Shown: in pieces, positions 18,479-26,665 of the stretch
Numbering within the stretch: the first letter of the stretch is position 1
How the letters are laid out: every line of letters starts with the position of its first letter
From: an uncultured Oscillospiraceae bacterium
GTDB lineage: Bacteria > Bacillota > Clostridia > Oscillospirales > Ruminococcaceae
Assembly (NCBI GenBank): GCA_900547455.1
Contig: URGV01000003.1
Span: 41,323-105,322 of the forward strand
DNA length: 64,000 bases
Direction: 5' to 3'
Notes under the pieces: generated by a model
Seen by the model: the letters and a program-made list of their open reading frames with translations, nothing else
Told to the model about the DNA's origin: nothing
Databases searched by the model: none
Translations under genes and position numbers: made by a program

Positions 18479-18507
18479 AAAAAAGCTCTCCGTTCGGAGA
18501 GCTTTTT
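18479..18507. terminator. Bidirectional terminator
   Basis: AGCTCTCCG / CGGAGAGCT with a TT loop, flanked by A and T runs, between the TM2 gene and the convergent MFS gene. Confidence 0.9.
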
Positions 18508-18525
18508 CTCTGTCTATGAAATTAT

Positions 18526-19749
18526 CTATTTTACCTCCGGCACCTTGCGCAGCAGGACGTAGCCGATGATGAACAGCACCAGCAGCGCCAGGATGCCGTA
18601 GGTGGAGGAGCTCAGCGCCAGCGCGCAGAAGGACATGATGAGCGGACCGAAGAAATCGGCGAATTTGCCGAAGATATCGAAGAAGCCGAAGTACTCGTTG
18701 GATTCCTCTTTGGGAATGATGCGGCCATAGAAGGAGCGGGACAGCGACTGGATGCCGCCCTGCGCCATGCCGACAATCACCGCCAGCACCCAGAACTCCC
18801 AGCTCTGATCCAGCTGATAGCCGAAGATGCAGATGCCGCAGTAGATCAAAATCGAGATGCGGATGACCTTGAGGGTGCCGATCTTTTCAGCCAGCCTTCC
18901 GGCAAAGATGGCGCAGGGGAAGGCCACAAACTGGGTCAGCAGCAGCGCCAGAATCATGCTGGTGTCGCTGATGCCCACCTCGCCGCCGTAGGTGGTTGCC
19001 ATCGAGATGATGGTGTACACGCCGTCGATGTAGCAGAAGTAGGCGAGGATAAAATAAAAGATGACCGGCTTCTGGCGGATTTTTTTCAGCGTCTGCCCCA
19101 CGCGGGAAAAGGCGTGCTTGACCTGGTTTTCCCGGCGCTCCAGATAGTGGGTCTGCTGCACGTTTTTGAGCAGCGGGATGGTCAGCGCAGCCCACCACAG
19201 GGCGGTGATGACAAAGGAAATCTGGGTGGCGGTCTGGGTGGAGAGGCCGAATGGGCGCACCAAAATCAGCAGGATGCCGATGACAAAGGGGATGCAGCTG
19301 CCGATGTAGCCCAGCGCGTAGCCGTAGGAGGAGACGCGGTCCATCCGCTCGTCGCTGGTGACGTCGACCAGCATCGAGTCATAGAAGATGTTGCAGGCGC
19401 TGTAGCACAGACGGGTCAGCACAAACACCAGCATATAGGAGATCCAGCTGCCGGTGAAGGAGAGAATCAGCAGCCCGGCAATGCCCAGCACCAGAAAGAC
19501 CGAGAACATCCGTTTTTTCATGCCGCGGTAGTCGGCCAGAGCTCCCAGAAAGGGGGAGAGGACCGCCAGAATGAGCACAGCGGCAGAGGTGGCCAATCCC
19601 CAGATGCCCGAGGCGGTCGCCTCCGAGACCTGCTGCTCGGCCAGCGAGCGGAAGAAGATGGGGATGGTGGTGGAGATCAGCATAGTAAAGGCGGAGTTTG
19701 CCACGTCGTATAAGACCCAGCTCTTCTCCGCTTTAGAAAGCTTTGACAT
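18526..19749 (-). CDS. UMF1-family MFS transporter (Atg22-like)
   Basis: A 407-residue membrane protein with about 12 segments. The start MSKLSKAEKSWVLYDVANSAFTMLI has the Y-D-x-A-N-S-A motif of the UMF1/Atg22 group in segment 1; the loop after segment 2 has ADYRGMKKRMF, an MFS-type motif. AGGAGG lies six bases before the ATG at 19749. The substrate is unknown; relatives are thought to export amino acids or other small solutes. It has its own promoter. Confidence 0.88.
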   Translation of the reverse strand: MSKLSKAEKSWVLYDVANSAFTMLISTTIPIFFRSLAEQQVSEATASGIWGLATSAAVLILAVLSPFLGALADYRGMKKRMFSVFLVLGIAGLLILSFTGSWISYMLVFVLTRLCYSACNIFYDSMLVDVTSDERMDRVSSYGYALGYIGSCIPFVIGILLILVRPFGLSTQTATQISFVITALWWAALTIPLLKNVQQTHYLERRENQVKHAFSRVGQTLKKIRQKPVIFYFILAYFCYIDGVYTIISMATTYGGEVGISDTSMILALLLTQFVAFPCAIFAGRLAEKIGTLKVIRISILIYCGICIFGYQLDQSWEFWVLAVIVGMAQGGIQSLSRSFYGRIIPKEESNEYFGFFDIFGKFADFFGPLIMSFCALALSSSTYGILALLVLFIIGYVLLRKVPEVK

Positions 19750-19797
19750 AAGACGCCTCCTGTTCTGTATCAAACAAATAAAGATTTTCCGTACCTT

Positions 19798-19826
19798 AAA
19801 ATACCGGATTTTTCCCCCTCTGTCAA
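19798..19826 (-). promoter_or_regulatory. Promoter of the UMF1-type transporter gene
   Basis: On the - strand TTGACA (19821-19826), 17 bases, TATTTT (19798-19803). Confidence 0.7.
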
Positions 19827-20041
19827 GAAAAACCGCGTATCAGAATGGTTAAATTTGCGCTTTCTCTGCTCTTCCATATGCCCCTCCTGACAATCTTTCC
19901 AAAGAAATGATCAAAAATTTGTGTTAAATTTTGACGAAATTGTATAAAAAACCTCTTCCCTTCCGGTGGCTGCGGTGCTACAATAAAGGCAAATACCGGA
20001 GTTTTGACAAAACTTCCGGAAAAAAAGGAGGCAGCTTTTTT

Positions 20042-20884
20042 ATGAAACTTTACATCTCGGTCGACATGGAGGGCCTGGCAGGCATCACCAACTGGAAGGA
20101 CGAAACCGAGGATCAGGTGCGTTTCCGCAAGGCGATGAACGAACAGGTGGAGTGGGTGCTGGAAGGCATCGCCAAATCCAAGCGCAACAAGGAGATCACC
20201 CACATCTACATTGCGGATTCTCACGGCGGCGGACAGAACCTTTCCTACGACGGGCTCAACGAGAAGGACTCCCGCGTATGGCTCGTGAGCGGCAGCCCGC
20301 GCCCGCAGTACATGATGCCGGCGATGGACGACAGCTTTGACCTCGCCTTTTTTGTCGGCTACCACGGCGGAGCAGGCGAGCGCGCAAGCTCGATGGACCA
20401 CACTTATTCCGGCGCCTCGGTACAGAATGTCTACATCAACGGCAAGCTGATGAACGAGGCGACCATCAACGCCGCCTATGCCGGTATTGTCAATCACGTC
20501 CCGGTTGGCCTGGTCATCGGCGATTCCGGCCTGGAGAAGCAGCTCAAGGGCGACGGCATGATGCCATGGGTCGAGTTTGTCTGCACCAAGCAGTCGCTGG
20601 CGCGGTTTGCGGCGGTGTATAAGCCGAAGCAGATTATCCACGACGAGACCATCGAGGCGGTCAAGAAGGTGCTGGACGGCGACTGCAAGAGCACCCCGCT
20701 CTACCTGTTCGGCGCGCCGTACCACTGCCGGATGGATCTGACCAACACCGCCAAGTGCGACTATGTCCAGCAGATGCCGGGCATCCACCGCACCGGAGGC
20801 AGAACCGTCGAGTTTGAGAGCAGCAGCTTCACCGAGATCTTCAACGCCATCCACGGTGTGGCCAACATGGCCCGTCTGGGATAA
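20042..20884 (+). CDS. dppA: M55-family D-aminopeptidase (DppA-like)
   Basis: A zinc aminopeptidase of 280 residues that in the family releases N-terminal D-amino acids from peptides. Metal ligands known from Bacillus DppA are all present: Asp8 and Glu10 in SVDMEG, His61 in DSHGGG, His108 in GYHGG and Glu139 in LMNEATIN; DHTYSG with His120 matches the catalytic region. AAAGGAGG lies before the ATG; the frame extends further upstream without a site. It is the first gene of a probable operon with a hydrolase (17 bases downstream) and perhaps a threonine aldolase. The genes do not include the dpp transport genes. Confidence 0.9.
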   Translation: MKLYISVDMEGLAGITNWKDETEDQVRFRKAMNEQVEWVLEGIAKSKRNKEITHIYIADSHGGGQNLSYDGLNEKDSRVWLVSGSPRPQYMMPAMDDSFDLAFFVGYHGGAGERASSMDHTYSGASVQNVYINGKLMNEATINAAYAGIVNHVPVGLVIGDSGLEKQLKGDGMMPWVEFVCTKQSLARFAAVYKPKQIIHDETIEAVKKVLDGDCKSTPLYLFGAPYHCRMDLTNTAKCDYVQQMPGIHRTGGRTVEFESSSFTEIFNAIHGVANMARLG

Positions 20885-20901
20885 GGACAGGAGGAATCGG
20901 G

Positions 20902-21429
20902 ATGAAGCAGGCTCTGATTGTGGTCGATTATCAAAACGACTTTGTCGACGGCGCGCTCGGCTTTCCAAAGGCAAAGGAGCTGGAGGAGCCGATCTGCCAA
21001 AAGATTGAGCAGGCCCGCAAAGAGGGCGCGGAGGTGATCTTCACCTTCGACACCCACGGCGCGGATTACCTCTCCACCCAGGAGGGCAGAAAGCTGCCCG
21101 TCCCGCACTGTATGAAAAACAGCGAAGGCTGGCAGCTCTACGGCAGGGTAGCGGCGCTCAAAGAGGAGGGCGACCGGTGCTTTGACAAGCCCTGCTTTGG
21201 CTCCTGGGAGCTGGGCGAGTACGCCCGCCAGCGGCAGTTTGACAAGATCGAGCTGTGCGGCGTGGTCTCCAACATCTGCGTGCTCTCCAACGCGGTGCTG
21301 CTCAAGGCGGCGCTGCCGGAGGCCCAGCTGGTGGTGGACGCCCGCTGCGTGGCCAGCAACGACGACAAGGCTAATGAGGAGGCCCTCGATATGCTGCAGA
21401 GCGTGCAGGTCGAGGTCGTGGGTCGATAA
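20902..21429 (+). CDS. Isochorismatase-superfamily cysteine hydrolase (nicotinamidase-like)
   Basis: A 175-residue enzyme. The catalytic set of the superfamily is visible: Asp9 in VVDYQNDF, a Lys in DKPCFGS near 95 and the nucleophile Cys in VVSNICVLSNA near 124. FDTHGADYL near 49-57 resembles the metal-binding DxH of nicotinamidases. It could deamidate nicotinamide or hydrolyse another amide. It follows the D-aminopeptidase gene by 17 bases, so the two are probably co-transcribed. Confidence 0.85.
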   Translation: MKQALIVVDYQNDFVDGALGFPKAKELEEPICQKIEQARKEGAEVIFTFDTHGADYLSTQEGRKLPVPHCMKNSEGWQLYGRVAALKEEGDRCFDKPCFGSWELGEYARQRQFDKIELCGVVSNICVLSNAVLLKAALPEAQLVVDARCVASNDDKANEEALDMLQSVQVEVVGR

Positions 21430-21473
21430 TTTGGAATATTGATCCTAAAAAATACAATGTGTAATAAAATAAA

Positions 21474-21508
21474 GCACAAGGGGTGGGCATTGTGCCCACC
21501 CCTTGTGC
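21474..21508. other. Perfect 16-bp hairpin directly before the threonine aldolase ribosome binding site
   Basis: Arms 21474-21489 and 21493-21508 pair perfectly with a TTG loop. No T run follows on the + strand; the AGGGAGG ribosome binding site starts at once. On the - strand a T-rich tail (TTTATTTTATT) follows, so it could act as a terminator in that direction. It may be an mRNA-stabilising or processing element. Confidence 0.7.
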
Positions 21509-21523
21509 AGGGAGGATACAGCA

Positions 21524-22558
21524 ATGATTTACTTTAACTGCGATTATCTGGAGGGCGGACACCCGAAGATTCTGGAAAGAATGATGGAGACCAACATGGA
21601 GCAGCTGACCGGCTACAGCACCGACCATTACTGCGACAGTGCGCGGGAGAAGATTCGCCGCGCCTGCGGCCGGGAGGACGCCGACGTGCATTTTCTGGTA
21701 GGCGGCACCCAGACCAACCTTATCGCCATCGCGTCGATCCTCAAGCCCTACCAGGGCGTGCTGGCGGCGCACGACGGACACATCGCCTGCCACGAGACCG
21801 GCGCGATTGAGGCCACCGGCCACAAGGTGCTGCCGGTTCCCTGCGTGGACGGCAAGATTACCGGCGACGAGGTCAGACAGTACTGCAGCGCGCACGCCAC
21901 TGACACCATGCGCGAGCACACTGTCCAGCCGGGCATGGTCTACATCTCCTTCCCGACCGAGATCGGCAGCCTGTACACCAAGGCCGAACTGACCGACCTG
22001 AGCAACGCCTGCCGCGAGTGCGGCATCCCGCTGTACATCGACGGCGCGCGCATGGGCTACGGCCTGATGAGCCCCGAGGCGGACATCACCCTGCCGGAGC
22101 TTGCCAACCTGTGCGATATGTTCTACATCGGCGGCACCAAGTGCGGCGCCATCATGGGCGAGGCGCTGGTCATCCTCAACCCGGCGCTCAAAGAGGGCTT
22201 CCGCTATATCGTCAAGCAGCACGGCGGCCTGCTTGCCAAGGGAAGATTTTTGGGGCTGCAGTTTGACACGCTGTTCGAGGACAACCTCTATTTCAAGATC
22301 TGCAAAAAGGCGGTCGATCAGGCCATCTCCATCCGCCATGCCTTTGAGCAAAAGGGCATTGAGATGGACGGTGACTCGATGACCAACCAGCAGTTTGCGG
22401 TTTTGACCCAGGAGCAGATGGAAAAACTGGGCCAGAAGTACGCCTATGAGATTTGGGAGCGCCATGAGGACGGACGGGATGTCGTCCGCTTCTGCACCAG
22501 CTGGGCGACCAAAGACGAGAATGTCCAGGCGCTGCTGGCGGATATCGCAGCACTGTAA
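21524..22558 (+). CDS. ltaE: Low-specificity threonine aldolase family protein
   Basis: A PLP enzyme of 344 residues of the beta-eliminating lyase family, expected to split L-threonine or allo-threonine into glycine and acetaldehyde. The start MIYFNCDYLEGGHPKIL, HFLVGGTQTNLIA near 60, HIACHETGAIEATGHKV near 87, the Asp in YIDGARMGYG near 175 and the PLP Lys in YIGGTKCGAIMGEAL near 204 follow the family. GGGAGG lies eight bases before the ATG. Because a strong hairpin separates it from the hydrolase gene, joint transcription is uncertain. Confidence 0.9.
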   Translation: MIYFNCDYLEGGHPKILERMMETNMEQLTGYSTDHYCDSAREKIRRACGREDADVHFLVGGTQTNLIAIASILKPYQGVLAAHDGHIACHETGAIEATGHKVLPVPCVDGKITGDEVRQYCSAHATDTMREHTVQPGMVYISFPTEIGSLYTKAELTDLSNACRECGIPLYIDGARMGYGLMSPEADITLPELANLCDMFYIGGTKCGAIMGEALVILNPALKEGFRYIVKQHGGLLAKGRFLGLQFDTLFEDNLYFKICKKAVDQAISIRHAFEQKGIEMDGDSMTNQQFAVLTQEQMEKLGQKYAYEIWERHEDGRDVVRFCTSWATKDENVQALLADIAAL

Positions 22559-22593
22559 ATCAGAGCGATTTCATGCAGAAAGGAGGCGAGCGG

Positions 22594-22776
22594 ATGAGCG
22601 AGAAGATGCGGCATCTTTACATTGCCAGCAACGTGACGGTGGGGGTGAGCTTCGTGCTCAGCCTGTTGCTGCACTTTCTGGGCTACAGCACACTGGCCCT
22701 GTGTGCCGCAGGCGTATGCGCAGCGGCGATGGTGGTGGGCCTTGTGTCGCTGGTTCTGCGGTCTGTCAAAAAGTAA
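22594..22776 (+). CDS. Small two-segment membrane protein
   Basis: A 60-residue protein with two hydrophobic segments (about 8-28 and 32-54) and a basic C-terminus RSVKK. It starts at ATG 22594 after AAAGGAGG, 36 bases downstream of the threonine aldolase gene, and a terminator follows. I do not recognise a family. The good ribosome binding site and position support a real gene. Confidence 0.65.
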   Translation: MSEKMRHLYIASNVTVGVSFVLSLLLHFLGYSTLALCAAGVCAAAMVVGLVSLVLRSVKK

Positions 22777-22788
22777 AAAGGAAGAACC

Positions 22789-22819
22789 AAAAAGCTCCGG
22801 CGCGCTGCCGGAGCTTTTT
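22789..22819. terminator. Bidirectional terminator
   Basis: GCTCCGGC / GCCGGAGC with a 5-base loop, flanked by five A and five T. Confidence 0.9.
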
Positions 22820-22833
22820 ATGGTCCTAGAGAT

Positions 22834-23508
22834 TTATGCCCAGCGGAAATTTTCCTTGCCCGCGCCGACCTCAAAGTGGTATTTGGCGATGCCGAGGTCG
22901 ATCTTGCTGTAAAAGCCGATGCCGGCCTTGGCGCTGACGGTGTTGCCCTGCAGGGAGAAGGTAAATTTCTGCTGGTTCATTGCGGTGGGCGCCAGCAGGG
23001 CGGCGTCGATTCCCTGAAGAAACCACGCCGGCGGATTGGACTCCACCTTCATGACGCTCTCCCGCGGTTTGGATTGGTGCGGGACACCCTGCGTCTGTCC
23101 ATAGCCGATGGAGATGACTAGGCACAGCTTTTCCCCTGCGTCAATCTGGAAGGCGGTCTTGATCTTGCTGTAGGTCATGGCCACCCAGCAGGTGTTCAGT
23201 CCGAGCAACTGGGCATAAAGCACGACCTTTTCGCCGAAGTAACCGCTCTTTTCTTCCAGATCACTGCCCTTTTTGCCGATGACCGCGATGTAATTTTGAA
23301 CGCCGGAAAATTTTCCGTAATGGGCCATCAGGCCGGAAAAGGCGTTCGGCTCGTTCAGGACCAGCTGCATGTGCAGCCCGCTTTCCCGGTTGCAGCTGTC
23401 AATGAAGGCGCGCAGAAGCTGGATGCTCTGAGGGTCGATCGGTTTTTCGAGGTAGGACCGGACCGAGTGCCGCTCCTTCATAGCCTGAAGCAAATTGGCC
23501 TGTTCCAT
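22834..23508 (-). CDS. Nitroreductase family protein
   Basis: An FMN-dependent oxidoreductase of 224 residues. The N-terminal RHSVRSYLEKPI (18-29) is the flavin phosphate-binding motif; GLNTCWVAMTYSKIK near 110 and the C-terminal ALLAPTAMNQQKFTF are also typical. It is not the classic NfsB form, as the middle is shortened; the natural substrate is unknown. It follows the ArsR-type regulator by 54 bases on the same strand, so its expression is probably under that regulator. The start at 23508 has AAAGGAAG upstream. Confidence 0.85.
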   Translation of the reverse strand: MEQANLLQAMKERHSVRSYLEKPIDPQSIQLLRAFIDSCNRESGLHMQLVLNEPNAFSGLMAHYGKFSGVQNYIAVIGKKGSDLEEKSGYFGEKVVLYAQLLGLNTCWVAMTYSKIKTAFQIDAGEKLCLVISIGYGQTQGVPHQSKPRESVMKVESNPPAWFLQGIDAALLAPTAMNQQKFTFSLQGNTVSAKAGIGFYSKIDLGIAKYHFEVGAGKENFRWA

Positions 23509-23562
23509 ATAGATTCTTCCTTTCATTGTTTGGTTGGTTGTGGATGAATGTTGGAGCGTAGT

Positions 23563-23919
23563 TTAGTCCTCCCCGCTCCTGTCCGGAACGTTCTTCATGA
23601 ACTCCCGGATGTCGCCAAAAAGGGAAAGCAGATTGTCCAGCTCCCCCATCTCAGGGTCCAGATAGTAGTAGATGCAGGTCTTTTCCTTCCTGCTTTTGAC
23701 GATGCCCGCCTCCTTTAAGATTCGCATGTGCTGGGAGATAGCCGGGCGGGAAAGATTGGTTTTCCGCGCCAGCTCGATGACGCGTTCGCCGCTGCACTTT
23801 TGCTGCAGCATGATGCAGATCAGGTGCTGGCGGGTCGGGTCCCCAAGCGCGGTCAGCACCTTTTGACAGGATTTGAATTTGCGCTCCAGACGGGCAGCAT
23901 CCTCCGGCGTGTTGCGCAT
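23563..23919 (-). CDS. ArsR-family winged-helix repressor
   Basis: A 118-residue regulator. The HTH is in ALGDPTRQHLICIMLQQ and NLSRPAISQHMRILKEAGIVKSRKEKTCIYYYLDP, the standard ArsR/SmtB core. Metal-type cysteine pairs such as ELCVCDL are not present, so it may sense something other than arsenic or cadmium. The start MRNTPEDAARL follows AAAGGGGG by six bases. It heads a two-gene unit with the nitroreductase; an extended -10 (TGGTACAAT on the - strand, near 23954-23962) lies upstream. Confidence 0.88.
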   Translation of the reverse strand: MRNTPEDAARLERKFKSCQKVLTALGDPTRQHLICIMLQQKCSGERVIELARKTNLSRPAISQHMRILKEAGIVKSRKEKTCIYYYLDPEMGELDNLLSLFGDIREFMKNVPDRSGED

Positions 23920-24100
23920 GCTAAGCCCCCTTTCTGTCAAAATGGTTTCCTTCATTGTACCACGTTTTTTTCGAAAATGAAGATTGGTAAAGAAAATCAA
24001 GATGTTTGCCGTCGACGCACAGTCTGCCTTTGGCGAAAAATACCAAAATCAATCCGGCGCCGCGGATGAAAATTTTGCCTCCAGTGTAAAGCAAAATGCC

Positions 24101-24129
24101 TTGACAGATGCGGACGGATCGGGTATAAT
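24101..24129 (+). promoter_or_regulatory. Consensus sigma-A promoter of ylxM-ffh
   Basis: TTGACA at 24101-24106, 17-base spacer, TATAAT at 24124-24129; both hexamers are perfect. Confidence 0.95.
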
Positions 24130-24205
24130 AGCCAAGGGAAACACAGTAAAGGACTTTGCCTTTACACCTTGAACCGGGATGCCCGCAGCAAAAGGGGGCC
24201 GCGCA

Positions 24206-24568
24206 ATGCCGAAGAATCTGGAAATTTCCATCCTGCTCGATTATTATGGTCAGATGCTGACCGAAAAGCAGCGGGAAGTGGCGCAGCTTTATTACAACGA
24301 GGACCTTTCGCTGGCGGAGATCGCTCAGTTTGCCAACATCACCCGCCAGGGTGTGCGGGACAGCATCAAGCGCGCGGAAGGCACGCTGTTGGAGATGGAG
24401 GAGCGGCTGGGCCTGGCAAGAAAGTTCAGGGTTTACCGCCAAAAGCTCGAACAGATTGTGGACTGCGCCAATGAGATTGCATTCGAGGCCGGGCGCTATC
24501 CCGGCAGCCGCAAGATCGAGCAGGACGCGAAGAAAATTGTGGAGCTGGCACAGCAGATTGAAGACTAG
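24206..24568 (+). CDS. ylxM: YlxM-family putative DNA-binding protein
   Basis: A 120-residue protein with a sigma-70 region 4-like helix-turn-helix (LTEKQREVAQLYYNEDLSLAEIAQFANITRQGVRDSIKRAE, about 15-60) followed by a helical tail. In Firmicutes and streptococci YlxM is encoded before ffh and is linked to signal recognition particle function. The start MPKNLEIS follows AAAGGGGG. The ffh ATG lies 32 bases after its stop. Confidence 0.92.
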   Translation: MPKNLEISILLDYYGQMLTEKQREVAQLYYNEDLSLAEIAQFANITRQGVRDSIKRAEGTLLEMEERLGLARKFRVYRQKLEQIVDCANEIAFEAGRYPGSRKIEQDAKKIVELAQQIED

Positions 24569-24599
24569 CTGATTGCCGGCAGGAAAGGGAGGAAGACCG

Positions 24600-25964
24600 A
24601 TGGCATTCGAAGGACTTGCGGAAAAGCTCAACGCAGCGTTTAAAAAGCTGCGCTCGAAAGGAAAGCTTTCCGAAAACGACGTCAAGGAAGCGATGCGGGA
24701 GGTCCGCCTGGCCCTGCTGGAAGCGGACGTCAACTACAAGGTGGCCAAGGACTTTGTCAAAAAGGTCACCGAAAAGGCTGTCGGCGAGGAGGTCCTCTCC
24801 AGCCTGACCCCGGCACAGCAGGTCATCAAGATCGTTCGCGACGAGCTGACCGAGCTGATGGGCTCCACCGACAGTCGCATCAACTTTTCTTCCAAGATCC
24901 CAACCATCATTATGATGTGCGGTTTGCAGGGCTCCGGTAAGACCACCCACTCGGCAAAGCTTGCCAAAATGTTCCGCAAGCAGGGACGCCGCCCGCTGCT
25001 GGTCGCCTGCGACATCTACCGTCCGGCTGCGATTGAGCAGTTGAAGGTGGTCGGCGCACAGGTGGACACCCCCGTCTTTGAGATGGGAACCATCAGCCCG
25101 GTGGAGATCGCCAAAAACGCGATCAAGCACGCCAAAGATTACGGCAACGACATCGTTATCCTCGACACCGCCGGCCGCCTGCACATCGACGAAGAGCTGA
25201 TGCAGGAGCTGCAGGATATCAAAAATAAAGTTCACCCGAACGAGATCCTGCTCGTCATCGACGCGATGACCGGTCAGGACGCGGTCAATGTAGCTGAAAA
25301 ATTCAACGAGACGCTCGGCATCGACGGCGTCATCCTTACCAAGCTCGACGGCGATACCCGCGGCGGTGCGGCGCTCTCGGTCAGAGCGGTCACCGGCAAG
25401 CCGATCAAGTTTGCGGGTACCGGCGAAAAGCTGGACGACCTGGAGGTTTTCCACCCCGATCGCATGGCTTCCCGCATCCTGGGCATGGGCGATGTGCTCA
25501 CCCTGATCGAGAAGGCACAGGATGAGGTTGACGAGAAGAAGGCCGCCGAGGTCGCACAAAAGCTCAAAGAAAACTCCTTCGACATGGAGGACCTGCTCGA
25601 GCAGATCAAGCAGGTGCGCAACATGGGGCCGCTGGGAAAGATTCTGGAAATGTTCCCCGGCATGTCCGGCAAGGTCACCGACGAGGCGGCCCAGGCGGGC
25701 GAACAGGAGATCAAATATCTTGAGGCCATCATCAATTCGATGACCAAGGCCGAGCGGGCAAACCCCGACCTCATCAATCCTTCCAGAAAGCGCCGCATCG
25801 CGGCGGGCAGCGGCACCGATGTCCCGAGAGTCAATCGGGTGCTCAAGCAGTATAAGCAGATGAAGGAAATGATGAAGATGTTTGGCGGCAAGGGTAAAAA
25901 CGGCAAACGCCGCAGAAGGATGCCCTTTAATCCGGCAATGTTAAAAAACCTGCCGCCAATGTAG
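24600..25964 (+). CDS. ffh: Signal recognition particle protein Ffh
   Basis: A 454-residue SRP54 GTPase that binds SRP RNA and signal peptides. An N-terminal helical bundle is followed by the G domain with GLQGSGKTTHSAKLA near 106, DTAGRLHID near 190 and TKLDGDTRGG near 247. The Met-rich M domain follows, with RRRRMPFNPAMLKNLPPM-like basic and hydrophobic tail. Note TTHSAKL instead of the more usual TTT.AKLA. It starts at ATG 24600 after AAAGGGAGG. Confidence 0.96.
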   Translation: MAFEGLAEKLNAAFKKLRSKGKLSENDVKEAMREVRLALLEADVNYKVAKDFVKKVTEKAVGEEVLSSLTPAQQVIKIVRDELTELMGSTDSRINFSSKIPTIIMMCGLQGSGKTTHSAKLAKMFRKQGRRPLLVACDIYRPAAIEQLKVVGAQVDTPVFEMGTISPVEIAKNAIKHAKDYGNDIVILDTAGRLHIDEELMQELQDIKNKVHPNEILLVIDAMTGQDAVNVAEKFNETLGIDGVILTKLDGDTRGGAALSVRAVTGKPIKFAGTGEKLDDLEVFHPDRMASRILGMGDVLTLIEKAQDEVDEKKAAEVAQKLKENSFDMEDLLEQIKQVRNMGPLGKILEMFPGMSGKVTDEAAQAGEQEIKYLEAIINSMTKAERANPDLINPSRKRRIAAGSGTDVPRVNRVLKQYKQMKEMMKMFGGKGKNGKRRRRMPFNPAMLKNLPPM

Positions 25965-26007
25965 AGCGGCATCTAGCCCCGCAGCCCCAAAAGGCTGAAA
26001 AAACAAG

Positions 26008-26036
26008 TTTATCAGATTTCCGAGGGAAATTATGAT
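26008..26036 (+). promoter_or_regulatory. Probable promoter of rpsP
   Basis: TTTATC at 26008-26013, 17 bases, TATGAT at 26031-26036. It lies in the ffh-rpsP gap, where no terminator is obvious. Confidence 0.55.
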
Positions 26037-26069
26037 ATAGATTTAGAACAGGTTCAGGAGGTGACAGAA

Positions 26070-26312
26070 ATGGCTGTTAAAATTAGACTTCGTAGAATGG
26101 GTGCGAAAAAAGCTCCGTTCTACCGCATCGTTGTAGCTGATTCCCGTTATCCGCGCAATGGCCGCTTCATCGAGGAGATCGGTTACTATGATCCGGCACA
26201 GACTCCGGCAACAGTAAAGGTTGACGCTGAGAAAGCAAAGAAGTGGATGTCTAACGGTGCGCAACCGACCGATACAGTTAGATCCCTGCTTAAAGCTAAC
26301 GGTGTCCTGTAG
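26070..26312 (+). CDS. rpsP: 30S ribosomal protein S16
   Basis: An 80-residue small-subunit protein with the standard start [26 protein letters not shown]. The ATG at 26070 follows CAGGAGGTG by eight bases; a GTG nine bases earlier lies within the ribosome binding site. It is followed by khpA after 13 bases in the usual ribosome-maturation gene order. Confidence 0.97.
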   Translation: MAVKIRLRRMGAKKAPFYRIVVADSRYPRNGRFIEEIGYYDPAQTPATVKVDAEKAKKWMSNGAQPTDTVRSLLKANGVL

Positions 26313-26325
26313 GAGGTAATCGCAC

Positions 26326-26559
26326 ATGCAGGAACTGATTATTACTATTGTGAAAGGTCTTGTGGACGATAAGGACGCGGTTTCCGTCACCGTCGATGAA
26401 CCGAAGGAAGACGGCACTGTGGTCTATCACCTCCATGTCGCAGCAGACGATATGGGACGAGTCATCGGCAAACAGGGCAGGATTGCCAAGGCGATCCGTA
26501 CAATCGTAAGATCCGCTGCCGGCAAGGTTGAGCAGAAGGTAGCAGTTGAAATCGACTAA
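26326..26559 (+). CDS. khpA: KH domain RNA-binding protein KhpA
   Basis: A 77-residue protein with a single KH domain; the GxxG loop is GKQG in MGRVIGKQGRIAKAIRTIV. It is the YlqC/KhpA family, which in pneumococci partners with KhpB and affects cell size through RNA binding. AGGAGG lies nine bases before the ATG. A terminator-like hairpin follows at 26597, before the unusual AAC(3)-like gene. Confidence 0.95.
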   Translation: MQELIITIVKGLVDDKDAVSVTVDEPKEDGTVVYHLHVAADDMGRVIGKQGRIAKAIRTIVRSAAGKVEQKVAVEID

Positions 26560-26596
26560 AAGGTTTCACCGCTTCACTTTTGAGGATCATTCGAAA

Positions 26597-26630
26597 GGGC
26601 GCAGGGGCCAAAAGCCCGGCGTCCTTTTTT
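26597..26630 (+). terminator. Terminator or attenuator between khpA and the AAC(3)-like gene
   Basis: GGGCGC...GGGC pairs with GCCC...GCGTCC (one G-U pair and a small bulge) with a short A-rich loop, followed by six T (26625-26630). It would limit transcription into aac(3)-rimM-trmD. Confidence 0.75.
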
Positions 26631-26665
26631 GCTATCTGCATTCGCGCGCAGAAGGAGGAAGAACA

